A stretch of 53,188 bases of DNA, taken from positions 23,214-76,401 of the forward strand of contig JAUNBG010000016.1 of assembly GCA_030527205.1 (NCBI GenBank), given 5' to 3'. A program made the position numbers and the translations under genes. Positions within the stretch are counted from its first letter, which is position 1. The number at the start of each line of letters is the position of its first letter. Positions 36,532 to 46,578 of the stretch are shown one piece after another. This DNA is from Planctomycetia bacterium (lineage in GTDB: Bacteria > Planctomycetota > Planctomycetia > Pirellulales > Thermoguttaceae). The notes under the pieces are model-generated. The model worked only from the letters and a program-made list of their open reading frames with translations, ran no database searches and was not told the DNA's origin.

Positions 36532-37097
36532 ATGAGAATCGTTGCTCAATATAATTTTAATAATGGTTATTCTTTCATTAAAAAACATTATTCGACTTTG
36601 CTTGATAAAATTTATGACGTTATTGTTTCCGTTGACGCGAAAAAATGTAAAACGAAAATAAGTCATAAAAAAATGATGTCGGAGAAATTATTATATCAAC
36701 CCTCTTCTTTAAATAACGAATTTAAACAGGCATTTTATTCCAGAAACTGGCAGACTCAACGGGTTGCCTGCGATTATTCCTCAAAATATTATATTGACGG
36801 TTATCAGCCAAAATTATCCAAAGCGCATTTCGCGAAATGGATTTTCTAAAGGAAAAATTGGGGATTGAAATACAGTTTGGAAAATACGCTTTTATGGTTT
36901 ATAACGTTTGCGTCAAAACGACAATTTTCAAAAAACTCGGTTTTATCGAAGCAGGCGTTGAAGTCGTTCCGGTTAAAGAATTTGCCAATGAAATGTCAAC
37001 AGGAGTTAGTTATTTCGAGCTGTTTGCCTGGGATTTAACCTAACGGGGCGTTTCCAATATTGACATTCCTGTTTTGATTTTTGGAATAGACATTTAA
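36532..37097 (+). pseudogene. Decayed BglII-type restriction endonuclease gene
   Basis: Two adjoining fragments give one homologous protein. Fragment 1 (36532-36849) begins MRIVAQYNFNNGYSFIKKHY and ends HFAKWIF at a stop. Fragment 2 (36837-37043), one base out of frame, starts at the catalytic stretch: Asp, then Glu nine residues later and Gln two after that (GIEIQFGKYAFMVYNV), the spacing I recall for BglII Asp84, Glu93 and Gln95. After an in-frame TAA at 37041 homologous coding resumes (RGVSNIDIPVLIFG) to the stop at 37097. So there is one frameshift and one nonsense change. No methyltransferase is adjacent. The catalytic residues survive, which suggests recent decay. Confidence 0.75.
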
Positions 37098-37150
37098 TCA
37101 ATCCATATTATTTTATTATATTATTATAAACGAAACAAATAACAAAAACA

Positions 37151-38638
37151 ATGCCAAACGCGACAACATCCTATTCAGACAGTTATGATCTTATTGTCAT
37201 CGGTTCCGGACTAGCCGGAATGACGGCCGCTAATATTTTGGGCCGCAGCGGTCATCGGGTCCTTTTGCTGGAACGACATTATAAATTAGGCGGTTTGGCA
37301 ACTTGGTTTCGACGTCAGAACGGCGAACATATTTTCGACGTTTCGTTGCATGGTTTTCCGGTCGGAATGATTAAAAGCTGTCGGCGTTATTGGAATCAGG
37401 AAATCGCGGATCAAATTGTCCAACTCAAACATATCAAATTCGATAATCCTCAATTTTCGATTACAACAACGTTTAATCGCGACGATTTTACGCGACTTCT
37501 GGTTGAAAAGTTTCAGATCGCGGAAGAAACCGTTAAAAACTTTTTCGATACAGCGCGAAATATGAGTCATTATGACGATCAATCAATGACGACGCGCGAA
37601 CTGTTTCAACGCTTTTTTCCTGGACGGGATGACATTGTTCGATTGCTTATGGAACCGATAACTTACGCAAACGGTTCAACATTGGAAGACCCCGCTTTGA
37701 CTTATGGAATCGTCTTCTCGAATTTTATGTCTAAAGGGGTTTTTACTTTTCAGGGCGGAACCGATTTATTTATCAAAATGCTTCGAGACGAACTCGTTAA
37801 AAATGGCGTTCATATCGCAACGAACGCGTCTGTCAAAAAAATAATTGTTGAAAACGGTTCAGTAACCGGAGTTCAAATTGACAATCAGCCATTAAACAGA
37901 ACTCATGCGGAACTGGCAGGAAAAACGGCTCAACTTTCTGAACTCGCCGGAAAAACGATTCGAACTAAGGCCGTCCTTTCCAATGGCAATTTAAAAGGAA
38001 CGATTTTCAATCTCGTTGGACGCGAATTTTTTGACGACGCATTCATTAAAGAAGCCGAAGCGGTTCGTTTGAATAATTCGAGTACGCAAGTTTATATGGC
38101 GCTGAAAAAAGGCGAAACGTTTGACGAAAATGTTTGCGGCGATTTGCTCTTTACATCGACGGCCCCTGCTTTCCGGACGGATTGGCTTTTGAGCCGAAAT
38201 ATTACGAGCCGAACTTATTCGTTTTATTATCCGAGAACCCGGCCGGGAACGGATCGTTATTATATTGTCGCAAGCACAAACGCCAATTATTCGGATTGGG
38301 CAAATCTTTCGGACGAAGAATATCAAAAGAGTAAATCCGATCTTATGGAAACAACGTTGGATGCTCTGAACAAATATATTCCCGATATTCGCGAAAAAAT
38401 TGCCTATATTGAAGCGGCAACGCCGAAAACATTTAACGACTATACAGATCATTGGAACGGCGCCAGTTTCGGAACAAAATATGAAGGTTTGGCCGTCAGT
38501 CGTTCGTTGCATCAAAAAATCGCCGGCCTTTTTCATAGCGGCAGCGTCGGAATTATTATGTCCGGTTGGCTTGGAGCGGTTAATTATGGCGTTATTGCTT
38601 CCAACGACGTTGACGCTTTTTTGGTTGCTCAAAATTAA
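37151..38638 (+). CDS. FAD/NAD(P)-dependent oxidoreductase of the phytoene desaturase-like family
   Basis: A 495-residue flavoprotein. The dinucleotide fold [17 protein letters not shown] near residue 18 is followed by [15 protein letters not shown], the FAD-contact region of CrtI/CrtO-type enzymes. The middle has [20 protein letters not shown], and the C-terminus [20 protein letters not shown] completes the FAD site. Related enzymes desaturate or isomerise carotenoids and related lipids. No other carotenoid or hopanoid gene is nearby, so the substrate is open. The ATG follows a short AT-rich gap after the restriction pseudogene. Spacing to the protease gene downstream is 87 bases. Confidence 0.85.
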   Translation: MPNATTSYSDSYDLIVIGSGLAGMTAANILGRSGHRVLLLERHYKLGGLATWFRRQNGEHIFDVSLHGFPVGMIKSCRRYWNQEIADQIVQLKHIKFDNPQFSITTTFNRDDFTRLLVEKFQIAEETVKNFFDTARNMSHYDDQSMTTRELFQRFFPGRDDIVRLLMEPITYANGSTLEDPALTYGIVFSNFMSKGVFTFQGGTDLFIKMLRDELVKNGVHIATNASVKKIIVENGSVTGVQIDNQPLNRTHAELAGKTAQLSELAGKTIRTKAVLSNGNLKGTIFNLVGREFFDDAFIKEAEAVRLNNSSTQVYMALKKGETFDENVCGDLLFTSTAPAFRTDWLLSRNITSRTYSFYYPRTRPGTDRYYIVASTNANYSDWANLSDEEYQKSKSDLMETTLDALNKYIPDIREKIAYIEAATPKTFNDYTDHWNGASFGTKYEGLAVSRSLHQKIAGLFHSGSVGIIMSGWLGAVNYGVIASNDVDAFLVAQN

Positions 38639-38725
38639 CGTTTTGGATTGATCAAAACATTAAAATTTTGTTGATTTCAGAATTTTATCAAACAAGTTTG
38701 TTCTATTCAATTAGAGGAGGTTTCG

Positions 38726-39742
38726 ATGGATGATCAAAGAACGCGTTCGAATTCTTCTGCGGAATCAACCGATTTATCGGAAATCGAAATTCAAGAAAAT
38801 AATAGAGTTGAACAAATCGCGATGAACAATTCGGAAAAAAACGTTCAATATCAAGAAGAGCCGGGCTTGTTTCGTTCGTCCAATGAGCCGACCAATCAGG
38901 ATATTTCCTGTTCTCGAAATTGGACTCAAGAAGAACGAATGCCAATGATTTCTGCGACGCATCGTCTGGCTTATCTGGTTTTTGCCCTTTGCTTTCTTAT
39001 TGGATTAATTTTGCTTCCTTCGTTAGCTGAGCGCATTTCTTTTTCCATTACGAAAGGTTCTGAAGCCGCCAAACGAGAAGAAGCTCTTCGTTTTCTCAAA
39101 GATTTTCCAGAAGCAGAAAATCGAATTCCCTGGATCGTTCAAGCCGTTTCTCCTTCGGTTGTCGCGATCAATACAAGTCTTCATAATGGGCCAGGATTGG
39201 CAACCGGAGTCATTGTTGACGAACAAAACGGTTACATTATAACAAATTTCCATGTTATTTGTGACGGATATCAATTGGTTGACGGAGTTGAAATCTGTTT
39301 GAGTGACGGACGAAAACAATCAAACGGAATTCAATTGACAGGCTTTGATGAACAACATGATTTAGCGGTTTTGAAGGTTGATATGACCGATTTAAAAGCA
39401 ATTCCCTGGGGGGACAGCGACGCGTTATCGGTTGGAGAGACGATTTTGGCGATTGGAAATCCGTATGGTTTAACGCATACGGTAACGCAGGGGATTGTCA
39501 GCGCCAAAGAACGGTTTCATACAATGCCCAATGGAACAGTCGTTCAAGAGTTTTTGCAGACCGATGCCGCAATCAATCCGGGAAACAGCGGCGGGCCGCT
39601 CATCAATGTTCGCGGCGAACTGGTCGGCATCAATACAGCAATCTTTGGCGATCGATATCAAGGAATCAGTTTTGCGATTCCGGTCAACCTTGTCAAGAAA
39701 GTTTATCAGAAAATCATTCGCCATAATCATAAAAGGGAATAA
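38726..39742 (+). CDS. Membrane-anchored HtrA/DegP-like serine protease without PDZ
   Basis: 338 residues. The first 75 are hydrophilic and acidic, followed by one TM helix (HRLAYLVFALCFLIGLILLP, about residues 78-97). The trypsin-like domain has His176 (ITNFHVICDGY), Asp212 (EQHDLAVLKVD) and Ser288 (NPGNSGGPL). DegP/DegS-type proteins normally carry one or two PDZ domains after this, but this protein stops at the end of the protease domain (YQKIIRHNHKRE). It likely degrades or processes envelope proteins. ATG is preceded by AGAGGAGGTTTCG, a strong ribosome-binding site. Confidence 0.9.
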   Translation: MDDQRTRSNSSAESTDLSEIEIQENNRVEQIAMNNSEKNVQYQEEPGLFRSSNEPTNQDISCSRNWTQEERMPMISATHRLAYLVFALCFLIGLILLPSLAERISFSITKGSEAAKREEALRFLKDFPEAENRIPWIVQAVSPSVVAINTSLHNGPGLATGVIVDEQNGYIITNFHVICDGYQLVDGVEICLSDGRKQSNGIQLTGFDEQHDLAVLKVDMTDLKAIPWGDSDALSVGETILAIGNPYGLTHTVTQGIVSAKERFHTMPNGTVVQEFLQTDAAINPGNSGGPLINVRGELVGINTAIFGDRYQGISFAIPVNLVKKVYQKIIRHNHKRE

Positions 39743-39785
39743 TTGGCAATATAGAACTGAAAACGTCTGAAAAATTCAGGTTGAA

Positions 39786-39829
39786 TCAGCCCCGACAACA
39801 ACGTTCGGGTTGAACAAAGGCGAAAGCGG
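39786..39829 (-). repeat. Short dispersed repeat family B, minus-strand copy
   Basis: The complement reads CCGCTTTCGCCTTTGTTC and then CGTTGTTGTCGGGG. It lies in the convergent gap between the protease and gspK-like genes. Confidence 0.4.
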
Positions 39830-39888
39830 TCGGCTCTCTTGAATTCTGCGTTCAATTTTGTCGCTCCAAAACCGGTTTCGCAGACAAT

Positions 39889-39912
39889 GGTTGCTTTTGC
39901 GGTTGCTTTTGC
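39889..39912. repeat. Tandem 12-bp repeat 3' of the gspK-like gene
   Basis: GGTTGCTTTTGC occurs twice in succession (39889-39900, 39901-39912), 14 bases from the gspK-like stop. Probably slippage. Confidence 0.6.
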
Positions 39913-39925
39913 ATTAAAACAAACT

Positions 39926-42259
39926 TCATTCCTGTTTGGAATTTGAATCTGGTTTGGAATTCGACAAAGTTCGACGATTTTCTCGTAACGTTTGCAAAAG
40001 TTGTTGACGACGATTGGGAGAAGCCGATTCCTGATTATTTGTAACGGTTGATTCGGACAAGGAACCAGGGGCAGCAGGATCAGAAGATTTGCTTGTCGTT
40101 TGAACGTTTGTTGTTTGAGTTTCCGGCGAAGCTGTTGAGTCGTTTGAATTGGAATCGATTGTCGATTCATTCGAGCTGTTCGACTCTGTTGTTTTTGAAA
40201 TCGGTTGACGCAATTCCTTCAATTTTTGCAAAAGTTCTTGTCGCTTATTTAATGTTTTCGATGTCCCGGTCGTTGCGTTTGCCGCATTTTCCGATTCCCC
40301 GGCTGTTTGAGAAGCCGTTTCGACAGAAGGAATTTCATTCTGTTTAATAAATTCCATTGGATCTAATGTCGAAGTTGAAAAATCGATATCAGGAAAGTTT
40401 GAACTGGAATAACTGCTTTGCTGCATTAACTGAACCAGATTATCGGTCGCAATATTCCTGGTCTCCTTTCCAGTGAGAATATTTTGTGAATAACCTTGGC
40501 CATACATCGACAAATCTTTATAAAAAACTTGACGAGGCGGCGAAACAGTATTGTCAACAACGACTTCGCCTCGCCGATTCGCCCCTTGGTCTTCCATAAA
40601 ACTGACAATCTGTCCGCGATAAACATCGCCGCCTGTTGTTGTTTTCGACCAGATTTTTTTCATTTTAGCCAAATTGACAACGCCTTCTGTATAAAGCCAG
40701 GCCGCGTGACGATATTTCGATAAATCCCTTTCTTGTAAAGAGGGACGAGAATTGATGATCTTTTGAACATCAACAGACGTCAAATCGGGAATGGTTTCCA
40801 AAACAGTCCGCGGCGCCTCATTAATATTGACGCGTCCCAAAATAACCGTTGAGTAACTCGTTGAAACATAATCGAGATAACTGAACAACTCGTCGGCCAT
40901 TGATCGTTTGGCAGAAAAAGGACTTTCGACAATTCGAGCCGCCTCAAGTTTGGATTGACCATTCGACGAACCATTTGGAATTGGCGCAGAAGCAGACTGA
41001 TTGCTGGATGCGTTATTGTTTCCATTTAAGGGAACAATAACGGTTGCTCCAATAATATCAAGCGGAGTTTCCAAACGAAATGAAGGGGAAATTGAAAAAT
41101 CCAATGCCGAATTATCTGAAATGGGATTGGCTGTCGACAAAGTCGTTGATTGAATCTGTTCCGAAGTTGCGGGACCAAATTGTCGATACAAAACAACAAA
41201 TTCAGCCGTTTTTTCGTCAACATATTTGGATAATTCGTCATATAAAAAGGCAAGATCAGAACCGTTCAAATCAATGCGGGGTTCTCCTGAAGGATCGACA
41301 TCTTTTTCCGCACTGAAAACCGTTAAATATTGAACCCAGGGAACGTCGCCAACTTTATAGACGTTTGCCGATTCGGAAATGGTTTCATTGAGAATGGCGT
41401 CAGGAGAAAGCAAACTGTTCGATCCAGTCGATTGATTTGTGTCCCAGTTTGTCGCATTAGACCCCGCCAAACGATCTTCTGATTCGGAATTATCCGTTTC
41501 TGAATCATTAAAATAAAGACTGTTCGCATCAAAAACCGTTGATTCGGAACTTTGAGAAGCGATATTGTTATAATTGAATTCTTCGTCTGTCCCATATAAT
41601 TGAAGCCTTGTGACATCCCGAACAAGCAAAAGTTCTTCCAAAAAGACAGGCAAAGCGTTTCGCGGACTATAAGGAACGTTTTTCCTGGAATAATAAGTTG
41701 CCTCTGCTCCGCGAGGTCGAGATTGTTCGTCTGCATCAATCCAGTCCAAAATGGAGTCAGCCATTGTTGAAGTCATTCCCGGCAATTTCATTAAAGATCG
41801 CCGTCCGGTTCCGGGATTGCTTTCGTCCCATTGCAAAACAGCCGCCAAATTCAAACGGGATGATTCATTAACCAACCCGTATCGAACTCCGGTTATTTTT
41901 TCGTCATCGAACTTTGGCGAAAGAATTGTAAAACGAGCATTGCCTTTTCCGCCTTCCTCTTGGGAAAGAACAGGAATATTGCAAAAAAGCTGAGGATTGT
42001 CATAAAGTCCGCCATATTGAGCCCGTTCCTGCGGCGTCAACTCTAAAATGGACTCCATTAAAACGACTGCCGATCGATTAACGCTCGATAATTGTAACTC
42101 TTGAGTTCGAATTATGGTTGCTTCATATTCTGTGTTCATCAGAGCAAGCAAAGTTATTCCGCCCAACGATAAAATCGCCAGAACAATGGCAACAATATAA
42201 AGAACAAAACCGGATCGCGAAATATATTGAAATTTTCTATTTTTTTGACGCCGGGACAT
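39926..42259 (-). CDS. gspK: GspK-like type II secretion minor pseudopilin
   Basis: A 777-residue protein. The N-terminus is pilin-like: basic residues, then SRSGFVLYIVAIVLAILSLG with cleavage expected after Gly17. The body has the helix-hairpin-helix part (LMKLPGMTSTMADSILDWID, a GspK hallmark) and INEAPRTVLETIPDLTSVDV near residue 480. It is much longer than standard GspK (about 330). Residues after about 640 are low-complexity Ser/Thr/Asn-rich and contain a duplicated charged element, NKRQELLQKLKELRQ and NRRQQLLQTLRENRR. No other type II secretion gene is adjacent. It could cap the pseudopilus or be a separate planctomycete family. Confidence 0.78.
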   Translation of the reverse strand: MSRRQKNRKFQYISRSGFVLYIVAIVLAILSLGGITLLALMNTEYEATIIRTQELQLSSVNRSAVVLMESILELTPQERAQYGGLYDNPQLFCNIPVLSQEEGGKGNARFTILSPKFDDEKITGVRYGLVNESSRLNLAAVLQWDESNPGTGRRSLMKLPGMTSTMADSILDWIDADEQSRPRGAEATYYSRKNVPYSPRNALPVFLEELLLVRDVTRLQLYGTDEEFNYNNIASQSSESTVFDANSLYFNDSETDNSESEDRLAGSNATNWDTNQSTGSNSLLSPDAILNETISESANVYKVGDVPWVQYLTVFSAEKDVDPSGEPRIDLNGSDLAFLYDELSKYVDEKTAEFVVLYRQFGPATSEQIQSTTLSTANPISDNSALDFSISPSFRLETPLDIIGATVIVPLNGNNNASSNQSASAPIPNGSSNGQSKLEAARIVESPFSAKRSMADELFSYLDYVSTSYSTVILGRVNINEAPRTVLETIPDLTSVDVQKIINSRPSLQERDLSKYRHAAWLYTEGVVNLAKMKKIWSKTTTGGDVYRGQIVSFMEDQGANRRGEVVVDNTVSPPRQVFYKDLSMYGQGYSQNILTGKETRNIATDNLVQLMQQSSYSSSNFPDIDFSTSTLDPMEFIKQNEIPSVETASQTAGESENAANATTGTSKTLNKRQELLQKLKELRQPISKTTESNSSNESTIDSNSNDSTASPETQTTNVQTTSKSSDPAAPGSLSESTVTNNQESASPNRRQQLLQTLRENRRTLSNSKPDSNSKQE

Positions 42260-42827
42260 TATTGGTTATCTAAATTAAAAATTTTTGATAATGTTCGAAT
42301 ATTTATAAAAAAGCCAACAAAATTAAGAAAGTTGTTCGTTTCATAAAAAAAAGAAAACAACCGCAAATCAATGCAATCATTTAAATTCAAAAAAACAATG
42401 TTTTCGGAATGACTTGTCAATTATTCTCTTGTTTGAGCCTTTTTCTTTCTTAAATGGAGAACCGAAGAAAGCGGATTTGCCCCCCTGTTGTTTTTGATTC
42501 ATTCTGAATCCTTTTTATTTATTATATTCTTTTTTTCGATTTTTGGCAAAAAAGATTGAGAAAAACAAGATTTTTTCCCATATTTCATTCTTAATCTCAT
42601 TTTCTTCATTAAACCGGGATCAGGGGGGCTGGTTATCAGGCAAGAAACTCGATATAATTTTACTCGATGGTTTGCAGAATTTGACTGGCTTGATTATTTG
42701 TCGGAATTGTATATTTATTGTTCCTTTTCATAATTTTCCAGCTCGCATTATTTGGCAACTCAAAATATTTTGTTTATATCGACGAAACAATTCTTCCGAT
42801 TTCTCTTTGGAAAGGACGATTGTAAAA
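42260..42827. other. Divergent region between the gspK-like gene and pckA
   Basis: No gene is supported. The pckA frame is open upstream to 42543 but lacks homology and a ribosome-binding site there. The stretch is AT-rich, and no promoter could be assigned with confidence. Confidence 0.4.
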
Positions 42828-44411
42828 ATGCGTAAAGAATTGGATCTTGCTTCTTACGGAATTTCAGTCAGTCGGGTTCATCGCAACCCGTCGCCTGCTC
42901 AACTCTATGAAGACGCGATAATTCGTGAAAATGCGGCAATAACGTCTTCTGGAGCATTAATGAACAGCTCCGGCCAAAAAACGGGAAGAAGTCCAAAAGA
43001 CAAACGAATCGTTGAAGATCCTGCCAGCACGGATTCTATTTGGTGGGGCTCTGTCAATACGAAAATTCCAATCGATTCTTTTATGCATAATCGTCGCCGG
43101 GCAATTGATTATTTGAATACGCGCGAACTTCTTTATGTTATTGACGCTTTTGCCGGTTGGGATAAAGAAAATCGAATTAAGGTTCGAATCATTTGCGAAC
43201 GCGCTTATCATGCCCTTTTTATGACAAATATGCTTGTCCGTCCAACTCCCGAAGAACTTTTAAGTTTTGGAGAACCGGATTATGTCATTTTTAACGCTGG
43301 CCAATTTCCTGCCGATCCGGCTTCCCCTGCTATTTCTTCAGAAACAAGCGTTGCTCTTTCTTTTGAACGGGGCGAGTTCATTATCCTTGGAACTCAATAT
43401 GCCGGCGAAATGAAAAAGGGCGTCTTTACAATTATGAACTATTTGATGCCGAAAAAAAATATTCTTTCTATGCATTGCTCGGCAAATGAGGGAATAAATG
43501 GCGATGTTTCGCTCTTTTTCGGTCTTTCAGGAACAGGAAAAACAACCCTTTCAACGGAACCAAATCGAAAACTGATCGGCGATGACGAACATTATTGGAC
43601 CGATAAAGGAATCGTTAATATCGAAGGGGGTTGTTACGCAAAATGTATCAATCTTTCAAAAGAAAGCGAACCGGAGATTTTTAACGCGATTCGTTTCGGA
43701 ACGGTTCTCGAAAATACTATTTATGATGATCGAACTCGTCTGGTTGATTTTGAGGACGCTTCTTTGACAGAAAATACTCGAGCGTCTTATCCAATTGAAT
43801 TCATTGACAATATTAAAACGCCTTGCATTGGCGAACATCCAAAGAATATTATTCTTTTGACCTGCGACGCGTTTGGCGTTTTGCCGCCGGTCAGTTCTCT
43901 GACGCCGGAACAGGCAATGTATCATTTCATGAGCGGCTATACAGCGAAAGTTGCGGGAACAGAAGTTGGCGTTATCGAGCCGGAAGCGACTTTTTCCGCT
44001 TGTTTCGGCGCTGCTTTTCTCGTTTGGCATCCGGCTAAATATGCTGAACTTTTAGCGGCCAATATGAAGAAATATCATTCGAAAGCCTGGTTGGTCAATA
44101 CGGGTTGGTGTGGCGGAAGTTATGGCGTCGGCAAACGACTTTCAATCAAGCATACTCGGGCCATTATTGACGGAATTCATAGCGGAGAACTTGCCAACGT
44201 TCCTTGCATTAAAGACCCTATTTTTGGTCTGAATGTCCCAACGCATTGTTCCAATGTTCCCGATAATGTTTTATTTCCCGAAAATTCCTGGGCAGACAAA
44301 AACGCTTATCGTCAAACCGCTTTGAAACTTGCTGAATTGTTTCGGAATAATTTTGTCAAATTTGCCGATCTTGCAAGCGATGACATATTGAATGCCGGTC
44401 CCTGTAAATAA
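42828..44411 (+). CDS. pckA: Phosphoenolpyruvate carboxykinase (ATP)
   Basis: Converts oxaloacetate and ATP to PEP, CO2 and ADP at the entry of gluconeogenesis. The 527-residue product shows TSSGALMNSSGQKTGRSPKD near the start, the active-site stretch EMKKGVFTIMNYLMPKK, the P-loop FGLSGTGKTTLS and the metal/ATP segment LIGDDEHYW. The ATP-type family is clear from these. The ATG at 42828 has GGAAAGGACG upstream and gives the expected length. It is followed by a hairpin at 44418-44451. Confidence 0.95.
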   Translation: MRKELDLASYGISVSRVHRNPSPAQLYEDAIIRENAAITSSGALMNSSGQKTGRSPKDKRIVEDPASTDSIWWGSVNTKIPIDSFMHNRRRAIDYLNTRELLYVIDAFAGWDKENRIKVRIICERAYHALFMTNMLVRPTPEELLSFGEPDYVIFNAGQFPADPASPAISSETSVALSFERGEFIILGTQYAGEMKKGVFTIMNYLMPKKNILSMHCSANEGINGDVSLFFGLSGTGKTTLSTEPNRKLIGDDEHYWTDKGIVNIEGGCYAKCINLSKESEPEIFNAIRFGTVLENTIYDDRTRLVDFEDASLTENTRASYPIEFIDNIKTPCIGEHPKNIILLTCDAFGVLPPVSSLTPEQAMYHFMSGYTAKVAGTEVGVIEPEATFSACFGAAFLVWHPAKYAELLAANMKKYHSKAWLVNTGWCGGSYGVGKRLSIKHTRAIIDGIHSGELANVPCIKDPIFGLNVPTHCSNVPDNVLFPENSWADKNAYRQTALKLAELFRNNFVKFADLASDDILNAGPCK

Positions 44412-44417
44412 AATATT

Positions 44418-44451
44418 GGGCTGATTTGATTAAACAGCCCCTGATCAGCCC
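44418..44451 (+). terminator. Hairpin after pckA
   Basis: GGGCTGAT (44418-44425) pairs perfectly with ATCAGCCC (44444-44451) around an 18-base loop, starting 7 bases after the pckA stop and followed by TGTTTGAATATTTTG. A plausible terminator. Confidence 0.6.
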
Positions 44452-44495
44452 TGTTTGAATATTTTGACAGAAATTCTTATGAAAGTTGATTTTTA

Positions 44496-45113
44496 ATGAA
44501 TTTTAAATCGTTTAATGAACGAAATCGAATCATGTTTTCCTGGTTTTTTGTCATATCTCTCGTTATTATTTTAACGATTAGTCAAACAGCCTGGGAAATG
44601 GAACCAATGGTCGAAGAAAGTTTGATGCTTATTGCTTCCATATTAATCGGAATCGGAGCGGTTGGACGAATTTGGTGCGCGGTTTATATTTCCGGCCGAA
44701 AAGATTCCGTTCTCGTTAAAACCGGCCCTTATTCTTTATGTCGAAATCCGCTCTATTTTTTCAGTTTATTAGGCGGGATCGGCGTCGGACTGGCAACAGA
44801 AACATTTACAATCCCTTTATTAATTCTTTTGGCTTTTGTTCTTTATTATCCCGCGGTTATTTTGGCTGAAGAAAGACGTCTTGCCGACATTTTTGGCGAA
44901 GAATATAAAATATATCAAAAAGAGACGCCCAGTTTTTTTCCAAAATGGAATTTGTTCGGATTCAACGAACCGGATACTTATTCCATTAATCCTCAAAAAG
45001 TTCGAAGCGCCTGTTTGGACGTTTTATGGTTTATTTGGCTTATTGGGATTATTGAATTTGTTTCCGCTTGCCATGAAGCAAAAATTCTCCCAACGCTCAT
45101 TTTTCTCTTATAA
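44496..45113 (+). CDS. Isoprenylcysteine carboxyl methyltransferase-like membrane protein
   Basis: A 205-residue membrane protein with about five TM helices. The SAM-binding signature of the ICMT/PEMT-like family is present: VKTGPYSLCRNPLYFFSLLG, then AEERRLADIFGEEYKIYQKE. Bacterial members methylate lipids or small molecules in the membrane; the substrate is unknown. The last 50 residues include an additional TM segment (VLWFIWLIGIIEFVSACHEA) not seen in the shortest family members. It starts 84 bases after pckA, with the pckA hairpin between. No ribosome-binding site is evident before its ATG. Confidence 0.85.
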   Translation: MNFKSFNERNRIMFSWFFVISLVIILTISQTAWEMEPMVEESLMLIASILIGIGAVGRIWCAVYISGRKDSVLVKTGPYSLCRNPLYFFSLLGGIGVGLATETFTIPLLILLAFVLYYPAVILAEERRLADIFGEEYKIYQKETPSFFPKWNLFGFNEPDTYSINPQKVRSACLDVLWFIWLIGIIEFVSACHEAKILPTLIFLL

Positions 45114-45164
45114 ACAACTTTCGAATTAAAAGAAACTTTCGGAGTAAAGCAACAAATCGTCTGT

Positions 45165-45236
45165 CCGATTTGACCAAAAGACAGATTCTGCGATCTCAAA
45201 AAGACATTCGTCTGGTCTAAATTGGAATCAAATCGG
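45165..45236. repeat. Long stem-loop in the convergent gap after the ICMT-like gene
   Basis: CCGATTTGA (45165-45173) and TCAAATCGG (45228-45236) pair perfectly. Inside, GACC pairs with GGTC and AGAC with GTCT, so the 72 bases form a branched stem. It lies between convergent genes (45113 and 45434), and the surrounding 320-base gap contains no gene. A bidirectional terminator or structured 3' UTR is the simplest reading. Confidence 0.45.
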
Positions 45237-45433
45237 TTAAAATCTCTGAATTCCTGCTTCATGTGATCGCAAATCTGATAATAACAAACAGATATCTAAA
45301 ACTAAGTCAGATACATTCATGAAAACAGCTTAAAACGATATTATCTCCAAAAGTTGATCGAACAGAATAAAATCGAAAAATGGGCAAACCCCAATGCCCC
45401 TCAAAAAGACAATTGTATTCTTTTTGATATTCG

Positions 45434-46168
45434 CTACAAAACAAACTTTATGCAATAAAATCCTGCTATTAAAAGAATGAGAAAGGCGAACGTCAGAATT
45501 CCAAAATATTTATCAATCCAACCTTTAATTGTTGGACCAAAAATATAAATAAGAGCAGCAACCAAAAAGAATCGGAGACTTCGGCCAACAAGAGACGCAA
45601 AAAGCAGAATGGGAATCGACATTTGCGCAATTCCAGCCGTTATCGTAAACGCTTTAAATGGGATTGGCGTTAGAGCAGCAGCAAAAAGAGCCCAAAACCC
45701 CCAATTATCAAAAAACAGATGAACTTTGTCCATATTGGCTTGAGAAATGAGATAAGGGACAAAATAGGGGCCGAGAGCTTCCCAAAGAGCATAACCGATA
45801 TACCAACCCAAAAGCGATCCCAAAACGGAAGCAAGAGCGCTCATTCCCGCATAAAAAAAGGATCGTTTGGGACGTTCCATCGAAAGAGCAATCTGCAGAA
45901 TATCGGGCGGAATAGGAAAAAAAGAACTTTCCGCAAAGGAAATCGCGACAAGAGCTCCTGTTCCATATTTGCTATAAGCCCAGGAAAGAACCCAATCATA
46001 AAGGGTTCGCATTCCTTTTTGCAGAACGAGGATTGGTTTTATTATCCAACCGAGAAGAGTTCTTTTTTGTTTTGGAGATTCCTCAAAACATTGATCGTCC
46101 TTGTTATTCATCAAAAATCTTTCATCTTTTGTTAAATCGATTGAAGGTTTTCCAGTTTTGAGTTGCAT
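45434..46168 (-). CDS. YqaA/DedA-type (VTT domain) membrane protein
   Basis: A 244-residue membrane protein of the SNARE-associated/VTT superfamily, closest to YqaA. The core has GALVAISFAESSFFPIPPDI (E and the FPIPP loop), then GYALWEALGPYF, and FAAALTPIPFKAFTITAG, with four to five membrane segments. Related DedA proteins act in lipid flipping and membrane homeostasis. The N-terminal 55 residues are hydrophilic. An ATG at 46111 (MNNKDDQ) is an alternative start; neither has a clear ribosome-binding site. Confidence 0.87.
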   Translation of the reverse strand: MQLKTGKPSIDLTKDERFLMNNKDDQCFEESPKQKRTLLGWIIKPILVLQKGMRTLYDWVLSWAYSKYGTGALVAISFAESSFFPIPPDILQIALSMERPKRSFFYAGMSALASVLGSLLGWYIGYALWEALGPYFVPYLISQANMDKVHLFFDNWGFWALFAAALTPIPFKAFTITAGIAQMSIPILLFASLVGRSLRFFLVAALIYIFGPTIKGWIDKYFGILTFAFLILLIAGFYCIKFVL

Positions 46169-46578
46169 TCATTTTGGGAAATATTGGGGAATCGCCGTTC
46201 CGTTGACAATTCCTTGTTCTTTGTCCTTCGCAACAGGAATAAGGAAGGATTATTGAAACCAAAGCGTCCCAAAAGGCGTTCAAGTCGACTCAATATGGAC
46301 GGAAAACTCAAAATTCGCTCAAACATCAAACCGACTTCGATATGAAAGCAACCAGAGAAATCCGAATTTTAGTCTATTTTATTCAGGATTCTCGATTCAT
46401 CAAGAGTCGGTCTTAAATGTCATTCAAAAAATCTAAGATTTCGCAACATTTCAGCGAAATGAGTATTAATTATTTTGACAAAAAAGACAATCTCTCCCAA
46501 TCTCCCCTCTTCTCCGCGTCCCTGCGTCTCTGCAAGAAATAAATAGTTTCTTGCGGAGCCCCAGAAGGGGGATCAGAT
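46169..46578. other. Intergenic region with a GCAAGAAA hairpin
   Basis: GCAAGAAA (46532-46539) and TTTCTTGC (46547-46554) form a perfect stem just 3' of the EamA gene on its strand. Beside it is CCGCGTCCCTGCGTCTCTGC, a phrase of a type I associate with dispersed repeats in environmental genomes (from memory). No gene is supported. Confidence 0.4.

Noticed and set aside
36820..36850. Programmed -1 frameshift in the BglII-like gene
   Set aside because: No heptameric slippery sequence at the junction, and a second in-frame stop occurs later, so decay is more likely.
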